Shown here: positions 1 through 10,314 of the stretch, in pieces
Layout: each line of letters opens with the position of its first letter
Position numbering within the stretch: position 1 is the stretch's first letter
NCBI GenBank assembly: GCA_021818955.1
Contig: JAKASR010000002.1
Location: 250,944 to 314,943 of the forward strand
Reading direction: 5' to 3'
From: Acidobacteriota bacterium
Lineage (GTDB): Bacteria; Acidobacteriota; Terriglobia; Terriglobales; SCQP01
Length of the DNA stretch: 64,000 nt
Translations under genes and position numbers: made by a program
Notes under the pieces: model-generated
Database searches by the model: none
What the model was told of the DNA's origin: nothing
What the model saw: only the letters and a program-made list of their open reading frames with translations

Positions 1-2
1 TC

Positions 3-875
3 GTGCAGGCGGCGGGCGCCCGCCAGGAGATCGCCTCCATGCCGGGACAATACCGCTGGCCGGTGGCGGAACTGGTGGAAGAAGCGCGGCGACTGCATGA
101 GCGCGGCCTGGCGTCGCTGATGCTGTTTGGCTTGCCGGAAACCAAAGATGACGAAGGCGGCGGCGCCTGGGCGGAAAATGGCGTAGTGCAGACCGCGACG
201 CGCGCTCTCAAGCGCGCCTTGCCCGCTTTGCAGGTCATCACCGACGTCTGCCTCTGCGAATACACCCGCCATGGGCATTGCGGCGTGCTGCATGCCACCG
301 CCTCCGGCGTTGAGGTGCTGAACGACCCCACGCTGGAGTTGCTGGCCCGCACCGCGGTTTCGCATGCCCGCGCCGGCGCCGACATGGTTGCTCCCAGCGA
401 CATGATGGATGGCCGCGTCGGCGCCATCCGCCGCGCCCTCGATAGCGCCGGGTTTGCGCAGACCCCGATCCTGGCCTATGCCGCCAAATTTGCCACCGCC
501 TTCTATGGCCCTTTTCGCGAGGCGGCGGACTCGGCGCCGCAACAGGGCGACCGCTCCGGCTATCAAATGGACATGGCCAACGGCCGGGAAGCACTGCACG
601 AAATGCAGTTGGATTTTGAGGAAGGCGCCGACATGTTGATGGTCAAGCCGGCCCTGCCCTGCCTCGATATCCTAGCCGCGGCGCGGGCGCGCTTTCCGGT
701 GCCGCTGGCGGCCTATCAGGTTTCGGGCGAATACGCCATGATCAAAGCCGCGGCGCGGGCGGGCTGGCTGGAGGAGGCGCGCGTGGTGCGGGAAACCCTG
801 CTGGCGATTCGCCGCGCCGGCGCCGACATGATCTTGAGCTATTTCACCCCCGACCTGCTGCCAAACGGGCGCTGA
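3..875 (+). CDS. hemB: Porphobilinogen synthase (delta-aminolevulinate dehydratase), 5' end cut by window edge
   Basis: Condenses two 5-aminolevulinates to porphobilinogen in the cytoplasm (haem and other tetrapyrroles). The visible 290 residues lack roughly the first 40 of a usual 325-340-residue enzyme; the GTG at base 3 is only where the open frame enters the window, not a real start. The zinc site [14 protein letters not shown] gives Cys83, Cys85 and Cys93 (visible numbering), so this is a zinc-type enzyme. The two active-site lysines are K162 ([12 protein letters not shown]) and K215 (MLMVKPALP), the latter being the Schiff-base lysine. A 134-base gap with no clear terminator separates it from thiD. 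Family assignment is firm. Confidence 0.95.
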   Translation: MQAAGARQEIASMPGQYRWPVAELVEEARRLHERGLASLMLFGLPETKDDEGGGAWAENGVVQTATRALKRALPALQVITDVCLCEYTRHGHCGVLHATASGVEVLNDPTLELLARTAVSHARAGADMVAPSDMMDGRVGAIRRALDSAGFAQTPILAYAAKFATAFYGPFREAADSAPQQGDRSGYQMDMANGREALHEMQLDFEEGADMLMVKPALPCLDILAAARARFPVPLAAYQVSGEYAMIKAAARAGWLEEARVVRETLLAIRRAGADMILSYFTPDLLPNGR

Positions 876-1009
876 TTCATCCCTGTCGTCTGAAGACCCG
901 CTTTCGGCCGGGCTCTTCACCGCGGCGGCGCCGCAACATAAAAGCGGCGGAACCGTTATTTCCCGCTTGCATTCCGTGCGCTTCCGGCTTACATAGAAAA
1001 TGGGCCTGT

Positions 1010-1861
1010 ATGCATAGTCTTTCTGCCGCGCCGATTGTGCTCTCCATCGCCGGTTTCGATCCGGCGGGCGGCGCCGGCGTGCTCGCCGACATTAAAACCC
1101 TGGCCGCCAACGACTGCTACGGCATCGCCGTGGTCACCGCATCCACCGTGCAAAACAGCCGTGCCGCCGAGCGCCTGTTCCCGCTACCGGCGGCGCTGGT
1201 GCGCGAACAATTGGAATTTCTGGTGGCGGATATTGCGCCGCGCGCGGTCAAGATCGGCATCCTGGCCAATGCCGAACTGGTGGACGCCGTGGCGGAGTTT
1301 TTAACCCGCCTGCCGGGCGTTCCCGTCGTCCTCGATCCCGTGCTGGCTTCCACTTCCGGCTTGGAAATGCTCGCCCCCGATGCGATCCCGCTGCTGCTCG
1401 AGCGGTTATTGCCGCGCTGCACCGTGATTACGCCCAATCGCAATGAAGCCGCGCGGCTGAGCGGCATGGAAGTGATTTCGCCCGCGCAGATGGAAGCCGC
1501 CGCGCGCGCTCTCTACCAGCGCGGTGCCGCTCACGTCATTATCACCGGCGGCGATTTGGAAAAACCCACCGACCTGTTCTTCGATGGCCGGCAGGCGACC
1601 CTATTGGGTGGCGACCGCATCCGCACCAACAATACCCATGGCACCGGCTGCACCTTTTCCGCTGCCTTGGCCGCCAATTTGGCCCTCGGCAAGCAAGTAA
1701 GCGATGCCGTCGTGCAGGCCAAGGCCTATGTCAGCGCCGCCCTGAAGCAATCCTACCCGGTCGGCTGCGGTGCTGGCCCGCTGAACCATTTCTTCCGCTG
1801 GCATGAGCCGCCCCGCGCCCAAAATGATCCCGCCCCGCTGGAAGAGCACCTCGGCCGCTAA
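1010..1861 (+). CDS. thiD: Hydroxymethylpyrimidine/phosphomethylpyrimidine kinase
   Basis: Phosphorylates HMP and HMP-P to HMP-PP for thiamine synthesis. At 283 aa it has the length of a single-domain ThiD of the ribokinase fold. The N-terminal substrate loop GFDPAGGAGVLADIKT (residues 15-30) and the C-terminal ATP/anion-hole signature NTHGTGCTFSAAL (208-220) are intact. No strong Shine-Dalgarno sequence precedes the ATG, and no TPP-riboswitch-like sequence was recognised upstream. It converges on lptD with 3 bases between the stop codons. Confidence 0.93.
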   Translation: MHSLSAAPIVLSIAGFDPAGGAGVLADIKTLAANDCYGIAVVTASTVQNSRAAERLFPLPAALVREQLEFLVADIAPRAVKIGILANAELVDAVAEFLTRLPGVPVVLDPVLASTSGLEMLAPDAIPLLLERLLPRCTVITPNRNEAARLSGMEVISPAQMEAAARALYQRGAAHVIITGGDLEKPTDLFFDGRQATLLGGDRIRTNNTHGTGCTFSAALAANLALGKQVSDAVVQAKAYVSAALKQSYPVGCGAGPLNHFFRWHEPPRAQNDPAPLEEHLGR

Positions 1862-1864
1862 TAA

Positions 1865-4207
1865 CTAGAACAGCCGCTCACCCGTGCGCAGGTTTCCGAA
1901 GCTGGCCACATTGGCTAGATTGAAGCTAAAAAAATATTCCGGCCCGCGCTTGATATTGAGCAGCGAAAAGCGCCGGTATTCGAACGAAATGCCGCAACAA
2001 TCCCAGTTATAGGAGCTTTCGATGGCGCCATACTGCAATACCCCGCGTTCGAGGTCATACGCGGTCGCCAGTCCTACGCTCAAGCCGCGTTGGTTGCGGG
2101 CGCCATAGCCGGTGGAAAAACGAAATTGGTCGAAGGATTTCTGGCCTCCCGGCAACAGTTTGGGGTTTAATCCGGTGGGGGCGCGCACCAGAAAATGGCT
2201 ACCATCGAAAAACACCGAGCCCACATGAAAATCGCCGCTGAAGGCGCTGGCGCGTATGCTGCCGCTCGGGCCTACGTCCAGCCGCCACTCCCCTTCGAAA
2301 TTCGCCCACGGCGAAACCCGCACGATGGAGCTAATGGGCGAGAACGGGCGTGCCAGCGACTCGAAGGCAAATGGCGTGAGTTGGGCGGTGGTCAGAAATA
2401 CATTGCGATGCCCGGGAATCAGCGCGCCGCCAAACGTCGGATCGAGAAAATATTTTTGCTCCAGAGTCCAGCTCAGTAGTTCGCGCGAGCTGCCATCCTT
2501 GTCTTCGACGTAGAAGCGGTTGCTGAGTTGGTAATCGAGCTCGCGCGTGTCGGTCAGAATATCGATCGGGTCGAACTGTAGCAGGTGCTGGAAATTGTGC
2601 ACCCCCGTGGTGTAATGAAAAGCTACGCTGGGTTGAAGCACATGTTTCCAGCGCACGCCCAGCCAGCTCCCGGAGCCCTTATAGACTTTTTCCAGGCCTG
2701 GCGGGATCCAGCGCAGTTGCACCCGCTCGGCTGTGCGATTGATGGCTTGATGTATAAGCTGCGGTAAATTTCCTGGAGCGCCGGCGGGGTTCTGCTGGCT
2801 CGAATAATAGGTTTCATCCACGCCAGCGCTTGCCAGCCAGTCGCCAAAATCGGAGTGCCAAGGCAGAGTCAGTTCCGGCGCCAGGTGTAGCCGGTCAACC
2901 AAGCCGGTGCCAAATTGGGGTTGCGAGCGGTCGAGCAGGCCCCAATCGGTGTCCCAGGAAAGATACAGCGGCAGCGCGTGCACCAGCTTCCGATCCCAAC
3001 TGCTCCACCCCAAGCTGGGCAGACTGGTAATGATAATGTCATCGTTTTTTTTCTGACTTAAAAAATTCTGATAGCGGCGGCCGACGAGCGAATAATCGAA
3101 CCCATTTTCCTGTTTTTCAAGAAAGCCGGTGGAGATGGCTTCCGAGTTGATGGCCTGATCTAAGCTGGGTTGGAACACCAGGCGCAATACATAAGCTGAC
3201 AGATAATCGGCATCCACTACGGCGCGAAAGCCGGCGACGGGGGCATGTGAAGCGGCTACCCGCACTTCCTGGCCGCCTTGTCCGAGGCGGTCGAAAACGC
3301 CATCCACCCCGACTTGGAGGCGCGATTCCCTCGTCGGCCGGCTGTCAAGCCGGATGTGCTCGGCCCACCCCCGCGTGCTGTAATATTCGCCGCCCAGGGT
3401 CACACCCCAACTGCGGTTAATAGCCCAATAAAAAGCGTCGCCAAGCACGTTGCCTTTCTGGGTGGAGTGGCCGATGTTGGGTATTAAAAACCCGCTTTGG
3501 CGTCCGTTGGCTCTAAGCGAATGCGTCAGATAGGGGAAATAGAACACCGGCACGCCATAGAACCGAAAAGCGGCGCCATGCAGCGTAGCCGAGCGGCCCA
3601 GGGTGAAATCGGTTTGGTGTGCGGTCAGAGTCCATTTGGGATGGGGCAGCGTACAGGAGGTGATGCTGCCGTCGTCAATGCGAAAGCGGCGCGGGCCCAA
3701 CTGCAACAGCCGGCGTCCATGAAAAAACAGGGGATTGTTGGAGAGCAGCATCCGCCGCTGTCCCGCCAGTAATGCCCCGCTAAAGCCGTTGAAATTGTCA
3801 AACTCGCCTTGGGAGTGGGCAAAATCGTAAACCGCGCGCGAGGCGCGAATGCGGGTCTTCTCGCGTGCGTCATAGAGCACGACATGGCCGTCGGCCTCGG
3901 CTTTTTTGGTCTGGTTGTTAAAGGTCAGGCTGTCGCAGTATAGGCGGATGCCGGCGTAATCCAATTCCACCTGGCCGATGGCGTGAATAACCGGTCCCTT
4001 GGTCCAGAGCTCGCGCGCAGACAATGTAGTGGGGCCGCCATTTTTTCTGGATGGCAAAAACAGATGTTGACGGCTTGGCGACGGCGCAGCAGCGGCGGAT
4101 GTACCTGTTTGAGCAATAACCGACTGCGCCCTCGCGCGGGAAAAGCCATGACAAAGAAAGCTCAGCGTGATAACTAAAATACCTAGGCGGATGCGCGGCA
4201 AAGGCAT
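1865..4207 (-). CDS. lptD: LPS-assembly outer-membrane porin LptD (OstA)
   Basis: Outer-membrane beta-barrel that, with LptE, inserts lipopolysaccharide into the outer leaflet; it is the clearest sign of a diderm envelope here. 780 aa, with a signal peptide (residues 1-28, ending ARAQ), then an OstA/jellyroll domain (about 60-180) and a large barrel. Cysteines visible at about C91, C185 and a C-terminal CC pair (737-738, WDCCGISFEY) match the family pattern of two disulfides joining the periplasmic domain to the barrel. No lptE or other lpt gene is in the window. It is divergent from the RDD gene, with a 181-base spacer that must hold both promoters. Confidence 0.92.
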   Translation of the reverse strand: MPLPRIRLGILVITLSFLCHGFSRARAQSVIAQTGTSAAAAPSPSRQHLFLPSRKNGGPTTLSARELWTKGPVIHAIGQVELDYAGIRLYCDSLTFNNQTKKAEADGHVVLYDAREKTRIRASRAVYDFAHSQGEFDNFNGFSGALLAGQRRMLLSNNPLFFHGRRLLQLGPRRFRIDDGSITSCTLPHPKWTLTAHQTDFTLGRSATLHGAAFRFYGVPVFYFPYLTHSLRANGRQSGFLIPNIGHSTQKGNVLGDAFYWAINRSWGVTLGGEYYSTRGWAEHIRLDSRPTRESRLQVGVDGVFDRLGQGGQEVRVAASHAPVAGFRAVVDADYLSAYVLRLVFQPSLDQAINSEAISTGFLEKQENGFDYSLVGRRYQNFLSQKKNDDIIITSLPSLGWSSWDRKLVHALPLYLSWDTDWGLLDRSQPQFGTGLVDRLHLAPELTLPWHSDFGDWLASAGVDETYYSSQQNPAGAPGNLPQLIHQAINRTAERVQLRWIPPGLEKVYKGSGSWLGVRWKHVLQPSVAFHYTTGVHNFQHLLQFDPIDILTDTRELDYQLSNRFYVEDKDGSSRELLSWTLEQKYFLDPTFGGALIPGHRNVFLTTAQLTPFAFESLARPFSPISSIVRVSPWANFEGEWRLDVGPSGSIRASAFSGDFHVGSVFFDGSHFLVRAPTGLNPKLLPGGQKSFDQFRFSTGYGARNQRGLSVGLATAYDLERGVLQYGAIESSYNWDCCGISFEYRRFSLLNIKRGPEYFFSFNLANVASFGNLRTGERLF

Positions 4208-4388
4208 GGAGCGCGGAAAAGGTTGGGCGCTCGCGCATCCCTGGCTGCGGATACCTCAGCCAGAGTGGCAATTGCCCGGAAACATTCATTATGTTCCGGG
4301 AGTATCGCCATGGCTTATGAAAAATCAGCCATAGCGCCGGGCGAGTGCCGAATTTTTCGGAAGCGCTGGCGCAAGGGCCCTGTTTCCT

Positions 4389-5489
4389 ATGTTTTGTTCG
4401 CGATGTGGTTATCAAAGCTGCAACTGTTCTGTTCCTCCCGCCGCTTCGAGCGACAGCAGCGCGCCCCAGTTGGAAATGGACGCGCAGGATTGGACGGAAC
4501 CGGAATGGCAAGCCGAGGTGCGCCAGCGCCTGGAGCGCTATCGTGAGCGCCGCCGCCGACGTGGAGGCGCCGAACAACAGCAATTGGAATTTCAGACGCC
4601 CAGGCCCGCCAACCGGGCCCGCCAGCGGCATCCCGACAACGTCATTCCATTTCAAAAAACGCCCGCTCCGCCCTTGGCCGATCCTATCGATCCCGCCGTG
4701 CCGGAGCCTATGCTGGATCCCTGCACCACGCTTTTCCCGGTCGTCGATCCTGCGTCAACGGCAAACTTCGATGCTCCGGTAAAACTCCCGCTTCCACAGC
4801 CACTGGAGATTGAATCGCGGGCGCCTTTACCCATTGCAACCGCCGCAACTTTAATTTCCGAGCGCCCGCCCCAGGCCGCCGGCGAGGGATATCCTCCTAA
4901 GGTTCTGGATTGCGTTGAGATTCCGGAGCGCGCGCCGAAACCGGAGCCATTGGCCGATATCGTGCAACCCGATTCGTTCGAGCCAGCGCGGCTTCCACTC
5001 CATAGCTATGTGCTGCCCGCAATGGAAATAGCCGTACGGCCACAACTGCCTGCGACGGCGCCCGCGCGAGTTTTGCCGCGCCCGGCAGCGCCGGTGCGCT
5101 TGCGTCTGCTGGCGGCATTGCTGGATTTCGCCGCCATCGCTGGTTTGACCGCACTCTTTGGCCTTGCCGCAGGCATCACCCTGGGCTTTCCGCACCCGCA
5201 TCGCGCCAGCGACTGGGCCATGCTGATGCCATTCCCGGCGCTCTGGGCCATGCTCTATTTTTTGCTTTCCTATTACCTTTGCGGCGCCACTCCGGGCATG
5301 CGCCACCTGCGGCTGCGCGTGCTGGATTTTGAAGGCCATCCTTGCCGCCCTTCCCACCTGCGCCTGCGCGCTTGGGTCAGCCTGCTCTCGCTGGCCGCCC
5401 TCGGCGTGGGTTTCATTTGGGCTTACGTTGACGATGAAGGGCTGAGCTGGCACGACCATTTGAGCCAGAGCTTCATTGTCCGCGCCTGA
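4389..5489 (+). CDS. RDD-family membrane protein with N-terminal cysteine cluster
   Basis: 366 aa. The N-terminus (CSRCGYQSCNC, cysteines 3, 6, 11 and 13) looks like a short zinc knuckle. A long low-complexity Pro/Arg/Glu linker follows to about residue 230, then an RDD domain (about 235-365) starting with the diagnostic RLLAALLDF and carrying at least three hydrophobic segments. RDD proteins are poorly characterised inner-membrane proteins, sometimes linked to transport. The cytoplasmic linker and knuckle suggest a partner-binding arm, but that is inference. It sits alone between lptD (divergent) and the BNR gene. Confidence 0.85.
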   Translation: MFCSRCGYQSCNCSVPPAASSDSSAPQLEMDAQDWTEPEWQAEVRQRLERYRERRRRRGGAEQQQLEFQTPRPANRARQRHPDNVIPFQKTPAPPLADPIDPAVPEPMLDPCTTLFPVVDPASTANFDAPVKLPLPQPLEIESRAPLPIATAATLISERPPQAAGEGYPPKVLDCVEIPERAPKPEPLADIVQPDSFEPARLPLHSYVLPAMEIAVRPQLPATAPARVLPRPAAPVRLRLLAALLDFAAIAGLTALFGLAAGITLGFPHPHRASDWAMLMPFPALWAMLYFLLSYYLCGATPGMRHLRLRVLDFEGHPCRPSHLRLRAWVSLLSLAALGVGFIWAYVDDEGLSWHDHLSQSFIVRA

Positions 5490-5665
5490 AAGGCCGCTGT
5501 TTTTCGGAAACCGTCGGTGGCAAAGGAATCGCGCCATGGTTTGTGCGCTGTTCCTTTAATTTCTAAATCTCTTTTATTCCAGCGGCCGGCGTTGTATCCT
5601 GCCGCTTTCCATTTTCGTATCCTGAATCGCATACCGTCGCAATTGCCCGCACAGGGAGTCATACC

Positions 5666-8600
5666 ATGCTTTCGCTTACCCGCCGCCTCGGATTCTGTGG
5701 GCTGCTATTGTATTTTGGGGCTTTGCCGCTGGCCGCTCAATCCAGCCTGCATTTCCAGGCCAAGCAGTTCAAGGGCTTGCAATGGCGCCAGATCGGCCCC
5801 TTCCGTGGCGGACGCGTGCTGGCGGTCACCGGTGTGCCCGGCCATCCCCGCACGTTTTATTTCGGCGCCGTCTCCGGCGGAGTGTGGAAAACCACCGATG
5901 CCGGCATCAGTTGGCAACCCCTGTTTCAACATCAGAAGGTTTCCTCCATCGGCGCCATCGCGGTCGCGCCATCCGACCCCAATGTGGTTTATGTCGGTAC
6001 CGGCGAAAGCTGCCCGCGCGGCGACCTTTCTTTCGGCGATGGCATGTATAAGTCCGTTGATGGCGGCAAGACCTGGAAGCATATTGGTTTAAACGATACC
6101 CGCCATATTGCCGCGATCATTGTGGATCCGCAAAATCCCGATCGGGTTTTCGTCGCCGCTCTGGGACACGTCTTCGGCCCCAATTCCGAGCGCGGCATCT
6201 ATCGCAGCCTGGATGGCGGCAAGACCTGGCAGCGGGTGCTTTATAAAGACGACAACACCGGCGGCGACGACGTCGTTTTCGATCCTCAAAATCCGCATAT
6301 CCTGTTCGCCGCCCTCTGGCAGGTGCGGCGCACGCCCTGGGGCTTTTCCAGCGGCGGACCGGGCAGCGGTCTGTATAAATCCCTCGACGGCGGCGATACC
6401 TGGCAGCCGGTTTCCGGGCATGGTTTTCCCGCCGGCGTGCTGGGCAAAATCGGCGTCGCGGTAGCCGCCAACGGCGAACGGGTCTATGCCCAGATTGAAG
6501 CCAAAAAAGGCGGCTTTTACGTCTCCAACGACCAGGGAAAGCATTGGACGCGGGTCAATGCCAATCACAACCTGCGGCAGCGGGCCTGGTACTTCACCCA
6601 TGTCATCGCCGATCCGCGTAACACCAATACGGTGTATGTGCTCAACACCTCGGTCATGCGCTCCACCGATGGCGGGCGGAATTTCACTCCGATGCCGGTG
6701 CCGCATGGCGACAATCACGGCTTATGGATTGCCCCGCGGCATACCGCTCGTATGATCGCCGGCAACGATGGCGGCGCCGCTGTCTCGCTCGACGGCGGGA
6801 AAACCTGGAGTTCGCAAAACAACCAGCCCACGGCGCAGTTCTACCACGTCGCGACCGACAACCGCTTTCATTACTATCTCTATGGCGCGCAGCAAGATAA
6901 CTCGACCGTCGCCATTCCCAGCCGCACCGATCATGGCGTGATCACGCGCGCCGACTGGTATGATGTCGGCGGCGGCGAGAGCGGGTTTGTCGTGCCTGAT
7001 CCCTCGAACCCACAAATCGTTTATGCCGGCTCCTACGACGGCCTGATTACGCGTTATAACCATGCCAATGGTCAGGAGCAGGATGTCACGCCCTGGCCGG
7101 ATAATCCCATGGGCGCGGGCGCGTCCAAGCTGAAATACCGCTTTCAATGGACTGCGCCCATCATGATCTCGCCTTTCCCGCCGCATGCGCTCTATTTTGG
7201 CGCCCAGGTGCTGTTCCGCTCCATCGATGGCGGCCAGAACTGGCAAGTGATCAGTCCCGACCTGACCCGAAACGATAAAAGCAAGCAACATTCCGCCGGC
7301 GGGCCGATTACCCAGGACAACACCAGCGTTGAGTATTACGACACCCTCTTTGCCGTGGCGGAATCGCCGCTAAAACAAGGCGAGATCTGGGCTGGCAGCG
7401 ACGATGGGCTGATCCATCTCACTCGCAACCGCGGTAAAAGCTGGGCAAATGTCACCCCTTCGCAATTGCCCGCGTGGACCAAAATCAGCCAGATCGCACC
7501 CTCGCCTTTTTCACCCGCCGTGGCTTATATTGCCGCCAATCGCCGCAAGCTCGGCGACCTGCGGCCAATGCTATATAAGACTACAAACTACGGTAATAGT
7601 TGGGAAGAGATTGATGCTGGTCTTCCCGCCGATGCGGTGACACATTCGATCTGCGCCGATCCGGTTCGGCGCGGATTGCTATTCGCCGGCACCGAGATTG
7701 GCGTGTTTGCCAGCTTCGATGATGGAGAGCATTGGTCGCCGCTACAGCTCAATCTGCCCACTGCTCCGGTGCGCGATTTGCTAGTGCATGGCAATGATCT
7801 GGTGGCGGCGACCCATGGCCGCGCGTTTTGGATTTTGGATAACATTACTCCGTTGCGACAACTACAACAATCGGATTTGAACTCGTTTGCCTGGCTATAT
7901 GCGCCGGCAGTGGCTTACCGCCAGCGCGGCGGCGGGTTTTTCATGCGCCACTACGCCGCAATGGGGGTAAATCCGCCAGCCGGAGCAGTGATTGATTACC
8001 AGCTCAAGGGCAAACCGAAGACTGCAATTACATTGGCGATTTACGATAGCCATGGACAACCGATAGATAACTACGTAAGTAAAAACAAAAAAGGTCCGGC
8101 GGGCCGAGGCGGATTCTTTTTCGGTGGCGGAGCGCCGGCTTTGCCGGCCAAGCCAGGCTTGAACCGCTTTGTTTGGAATCTGCGCTATCCCGCGCCCAAG
8201 CGGATTCCCGGCGAAGTGACCTGGGGTTTTCCCCAGGGAGCGTGGGTATTACCCGGCAACTATCAGGTGAAGCTGACAGCCGCGGGCAAAACCTTTACCG
8301 CGCCGCTCGAGGTCAGGCTCGATCCGCGCGTGCATGCCACGCCCGCTCAACTGGCCCAACAATTGGCCTTGATGCAGCAAATCAATCGCCAGGTCGCAGC
8401 CGCGCATGCGGCGGTGATCCATATGCAATCGCTCCAGCGCCAGCTCTCCATGTTGAACCAGAGATTGGCGGGCGATGCCGGCGCCAAGCCGGTTGCAAAA
8501 GACGCGCAGGCGCTCTCCAAACAACTCGGCCAGGTGATTGCCGCCATCGCGCAGTTGAAATCGAAAAGCGGCGAGGATGCCCTCAATTACCGCATCAAGC

Positions 8601-8854
8601 TCGATGCCAAGCTGGAAAATCTTGCCGGTACGGTCGAAAGCGCCGATACCGCGCCCACCGCCGCCTCCTATGCCGTCTACCGGCGGCTGAGCGGCGAGTT
8701 GGGCACGCAGTTGGCCGTCATGCATCAGCTCGAAAATCGCAACCTGGCGCAGCTCAATCGCCAGATTGCGCATGATCACATTCCGATGATCGGCCTGCCG
8801 GCGCGGAAATCCAAAGGCCGCCATCTTCGCCCCGCCGCCAGCGGAAAACGGTAA
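5666..8854 (+). CDS. Secreted VPS10/sortilin-type BNR-repeat beta-propeller protein
   Basis: 1062 aa, preceded by GGGAG about 10 bases before the ATG. Signal peptide about 1-24 (ends PLAAQ). Many Asp-box/BNR repeats follow, for example VWKTTDAGISW, MYKSVDGGKTW, IYRSLDGGKTW, LYKSLDGGDTW and LFRSIDGGQNW, which build one or two large propellers over residues 30-700. The C-terminal third has a linker and an Ala/Gln/Leu-rich helical region (about 890-1040). These proteins are often named glycosyl hydrolase or sortilin domain protein, but no catalytic residues can be assigned; binding of exported polymers or peptides is a guess. The gene downstream is a GH27 galactosidase. Confidence 0.9.
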   Translation: MLSLTRRLGFCGLLLYFGALPLAAQSSLHFQAKQFKGLQWRQIGPFRGGRVLAVTGVPGHPRTFYFGAVSGGVWKTTDAGISWQPLFQHQKVSSIGAIAVAPSDPNVVYVGTGESCPRGDLSFGDGMYKSVDGGKTWKHIGLNDTRHIAAIIVDPQNPDRVFVAALGHVFGPNSERGIYRSLDGGKTWQRVLYKDDNTGGDDVVFDPQNPHILFAALWQVRRTPWGFSSGGPGSGLYKSLDGGDTWQPVSGHGFPAGVLGKIGVAVAANGERVYAQIEAKKGGFYVSNDQGKHWTRVNANHNLRQRAWYFTHVIADPRNTNTVYVLNTSVMRSTDGGRNFTPMPVPHGDNHGLWIAPRHTARMIAGNDGGAAVSLDGGKTWSSQNNQPTAQFYHVATDNRFHYYLYGAQQDNSTVAIPSRTDHGVITRADWYDVGGGESGFVVPDPSNPQIVYAGSYDGLITRYNHANGQEQDVTPWPDNPMGAGASKLKYRFQWTAPIMISPFPPHALYFGAQVLFRSIDGGQNWQVISPDLTRNDKSKQHSAGGPITQDNTSVEYYDTLFAVAESPLKQGEIWAGSDDGLIHLTRNRGKSWANVTPSQLPAWTKISQIAPSPFSPAVAYIAANRRKLGDLRPMLYKTTNYGNSWEEIDAGLPADAVTHSICADPVRRGLLFAGTEIGVFASFDDGEHWSPLQLNLPTAPVRDLLVHGNDLVAATHGRAFWILDNITPLRQLQQSDLNSFAWLYAPAVAYRQRGGGFFMRHYAAMGVNPPAGAVIDYQLKGKPKTAITLAIYDSHGQPIDNYVSKNKKGPAGRGGFFFGGGAPALPAKPGLNRFVWNLRYPAPKRIPGEVTWGFPQGAWVLPGNYQVKLTAAGKTFTAPLEVRLDPRVHATPAQLAQQLALMQQINRQVAAAHAAVIHMQSLQRQLSMLNQRLAGDAGAKPVAKDAQALSKQLGQVIAAIAQLKSKSGEDALNYRIKLDAKLENLAGTVESADTAPTAASYAVYRRLSGELGTQLAVMHQLENRNLAQLNRQIAHDHIPMIGLPARKSKGRHLRPAASGKR

Positions 8855-8917
8855 GGCAGGGTAGCGCTAAGTCAGGCGGCGGCTAGCTTTACGTTTGGTG
8901 TGCGTTGAGGAAAATTG

Positions 8918-10264
8918 ATGCAAGCGGAGATTTCACGGCCATCGGTGGTTTCGCATCTTGGTTTGTCGTCTTCAGCTGGCTGGAAGCTGGCGGCGAATAG
9001 CTGCTTTCTGGCGCTGGTTGGTCTGCTCGTTCCGGCCGGGCGCGCCCAAAAGCCCAAGTACACGCCGCAGCAGATCGCTAAATACCGCGCTAAAATGCGC
9101 GCCCGCCGCGCCAAGTACGAAGCTCAACTGCATCGCCGCGAGCGGCGCGAAGCCGCCCTGGCGCCCACGCCACCCATGGGCTGGAACAGTTGGAACCACT
9201 TTGCCGGCCGCATCAATGCCCGCATCGTCCGCCAGACCGCCGACGCCATGGTCGCCAGCGGCATGCAAGCCGCCGGCTACAAGTACATCAATATTGACGA
9301 CACCTGGGAAGGGCGGCGTGATGCCCGCGGACGCATTCATCCCAATGCCAAATTCGGCAGCATGAAGGCGCTCGCCGGTTATCTCCACTCCAAGGGCCTG
9401 AAACTCGGGATTTATTCCTCGCCCGGTCCGAAAACCTGCGCCGGGTACGCCGGCAGCTATCGGCATGTGCGCCAGGATGCACGCAGCTATGCCCGCTGGG
9501 GCATCGATTATTTGAAGTACGACTGGTGCAGCGCCAGCCAGGTATATAAGCTGCAGCAACTGCCGCAGGTCTATTTGAAAATGTATCGGGCGCTGAAAGC
9601 CACCGGCCGCTCCATCGTCTTCAGCCTCTGCGAATACGGCTGGCTCAATCCCTGGCACTTCGGCCCGTTCGTCGGCGGCAATCTCTGGCGTACCACCGGC
9701 GACATCAACGATACCTGGAAGCGCATGAGCCAGATCGGCTTCAGCCAGTCGCACCTGGCCCCTTATGCCGCTCCCGGACATTGGAACGACCCTGACATGC
9801 TGGAAGTCGGCAACGGCGGCATGACCGAAGACGAATATCGCACCCACATGAGCCTGTGGGCGATGCTGGCCGCACCGCTGATCGCCGGCAACGACCTGCG
9901 CCACATGTCCGCCTCCACCCGCGCCCTGCTCACCAATGGCGACGTTATCGCCGTGGACCAGGACCGGCTCGGACGCCAGGGCTATCGCATCTGGCGCAGC
10001 GGCCGCCATCCCCAACAAGATCGCGAGATCTGGATCAAGCCGCTTGCCGGCGGCGCGAGCGCCGTCGCCTTTTTCAATCGCGGCCCGCGCCCGGCTTCCC
10101 TCACCTTATTCTGGTCGCAACTGGAGCTGCGGCCCCCGCTCCAGGCGCGCAATCTCTGGACCCATCAAAATCACAGCCTGCTGCAGCCGGCCTACACCGT
10201 CTCCGTCGCCTCCCACGGCGTGGTCCTGCTGCGCGTCAAACCCACCTCGCTGGTTTTGCATTGA
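8918..10264 (+). CDS. Secreted GH27 alpha-galactosidase
   Basis: Hydrolyses terminal alpha-linked galactose. The ATG at 8918 is preferred because GAGG lies 7 bases upstream; an in-frame TTG just before it is unlikely. An N-terminal hydrophobic stretch (about 18-42, ending GRAQ) is a signal peptide, followed by a basic linker. The catalytic domain opens with PPMGWNSWNHF and has the nucleophile motif YLKYDWC (Asp), the acid/base region RTTGDINDTW and the conserved WNDPDMLEVGN. About 448 aa, as expected for a GH27 barrel plus a short C-terminal beta-sandwich. The next 250 bases hold a dispersed repeat rather than a gene. Confidence 0.92.
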   Translation: MQAEISRPSVVSHLGLSSSAGWKLAANSCFLALVGLLVPAGRAQKPKYTPQQIAKYRAKMRARRAKYEAQLHRRERREAALAPTPPMGWNSWNHFAGRINARIVRQTADAMVASGMQAAGYKYINIDDTWEGRRDARGRIHPNAKFGSMKALAGYLHSKGLKLGIYSSPGPKTCAGYAGSYRHVRQDARSYARWGIDYLKYDWCSASQVYKLQQLPQVYLKMYRALKATGRSIVFSLCEYGWLNPWHFGPFVGGNLWRTTGDINDTWKRMSQIGFSQSHLAPYAAPGHWNDPDMLEVGNGGMTEDEYRTHMSLWAMLAAPLIAGNDLRHMSASTRALLTNGDVIAVDQDRLGRQGYRIWRSGRHPQQDREIWIKPLAGGASAVAFFNRGPRPASLTLFWSQLELRPPLQARNLWTHQNHSLLQPAYTVSVASHGVVLLRVKPTSLVLH

Positions 10265-10314
10265 AAGGACGCGGATGTTTCGTCAGTTTTTATTACAAAG
10301 CGAAGGCTCCAAAC

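Noticed and set aside
876..1009. TPP riboswitch upstream of thiD
   Set aside because: Stretch is short and none of the conserved TPP-element segments is recognisable.
8915..8917. TTG start for the GH27 gene
   Set aside because: The adjacent ATG at 8918 has a correctly spaced GAGG and needs no rare start codon.
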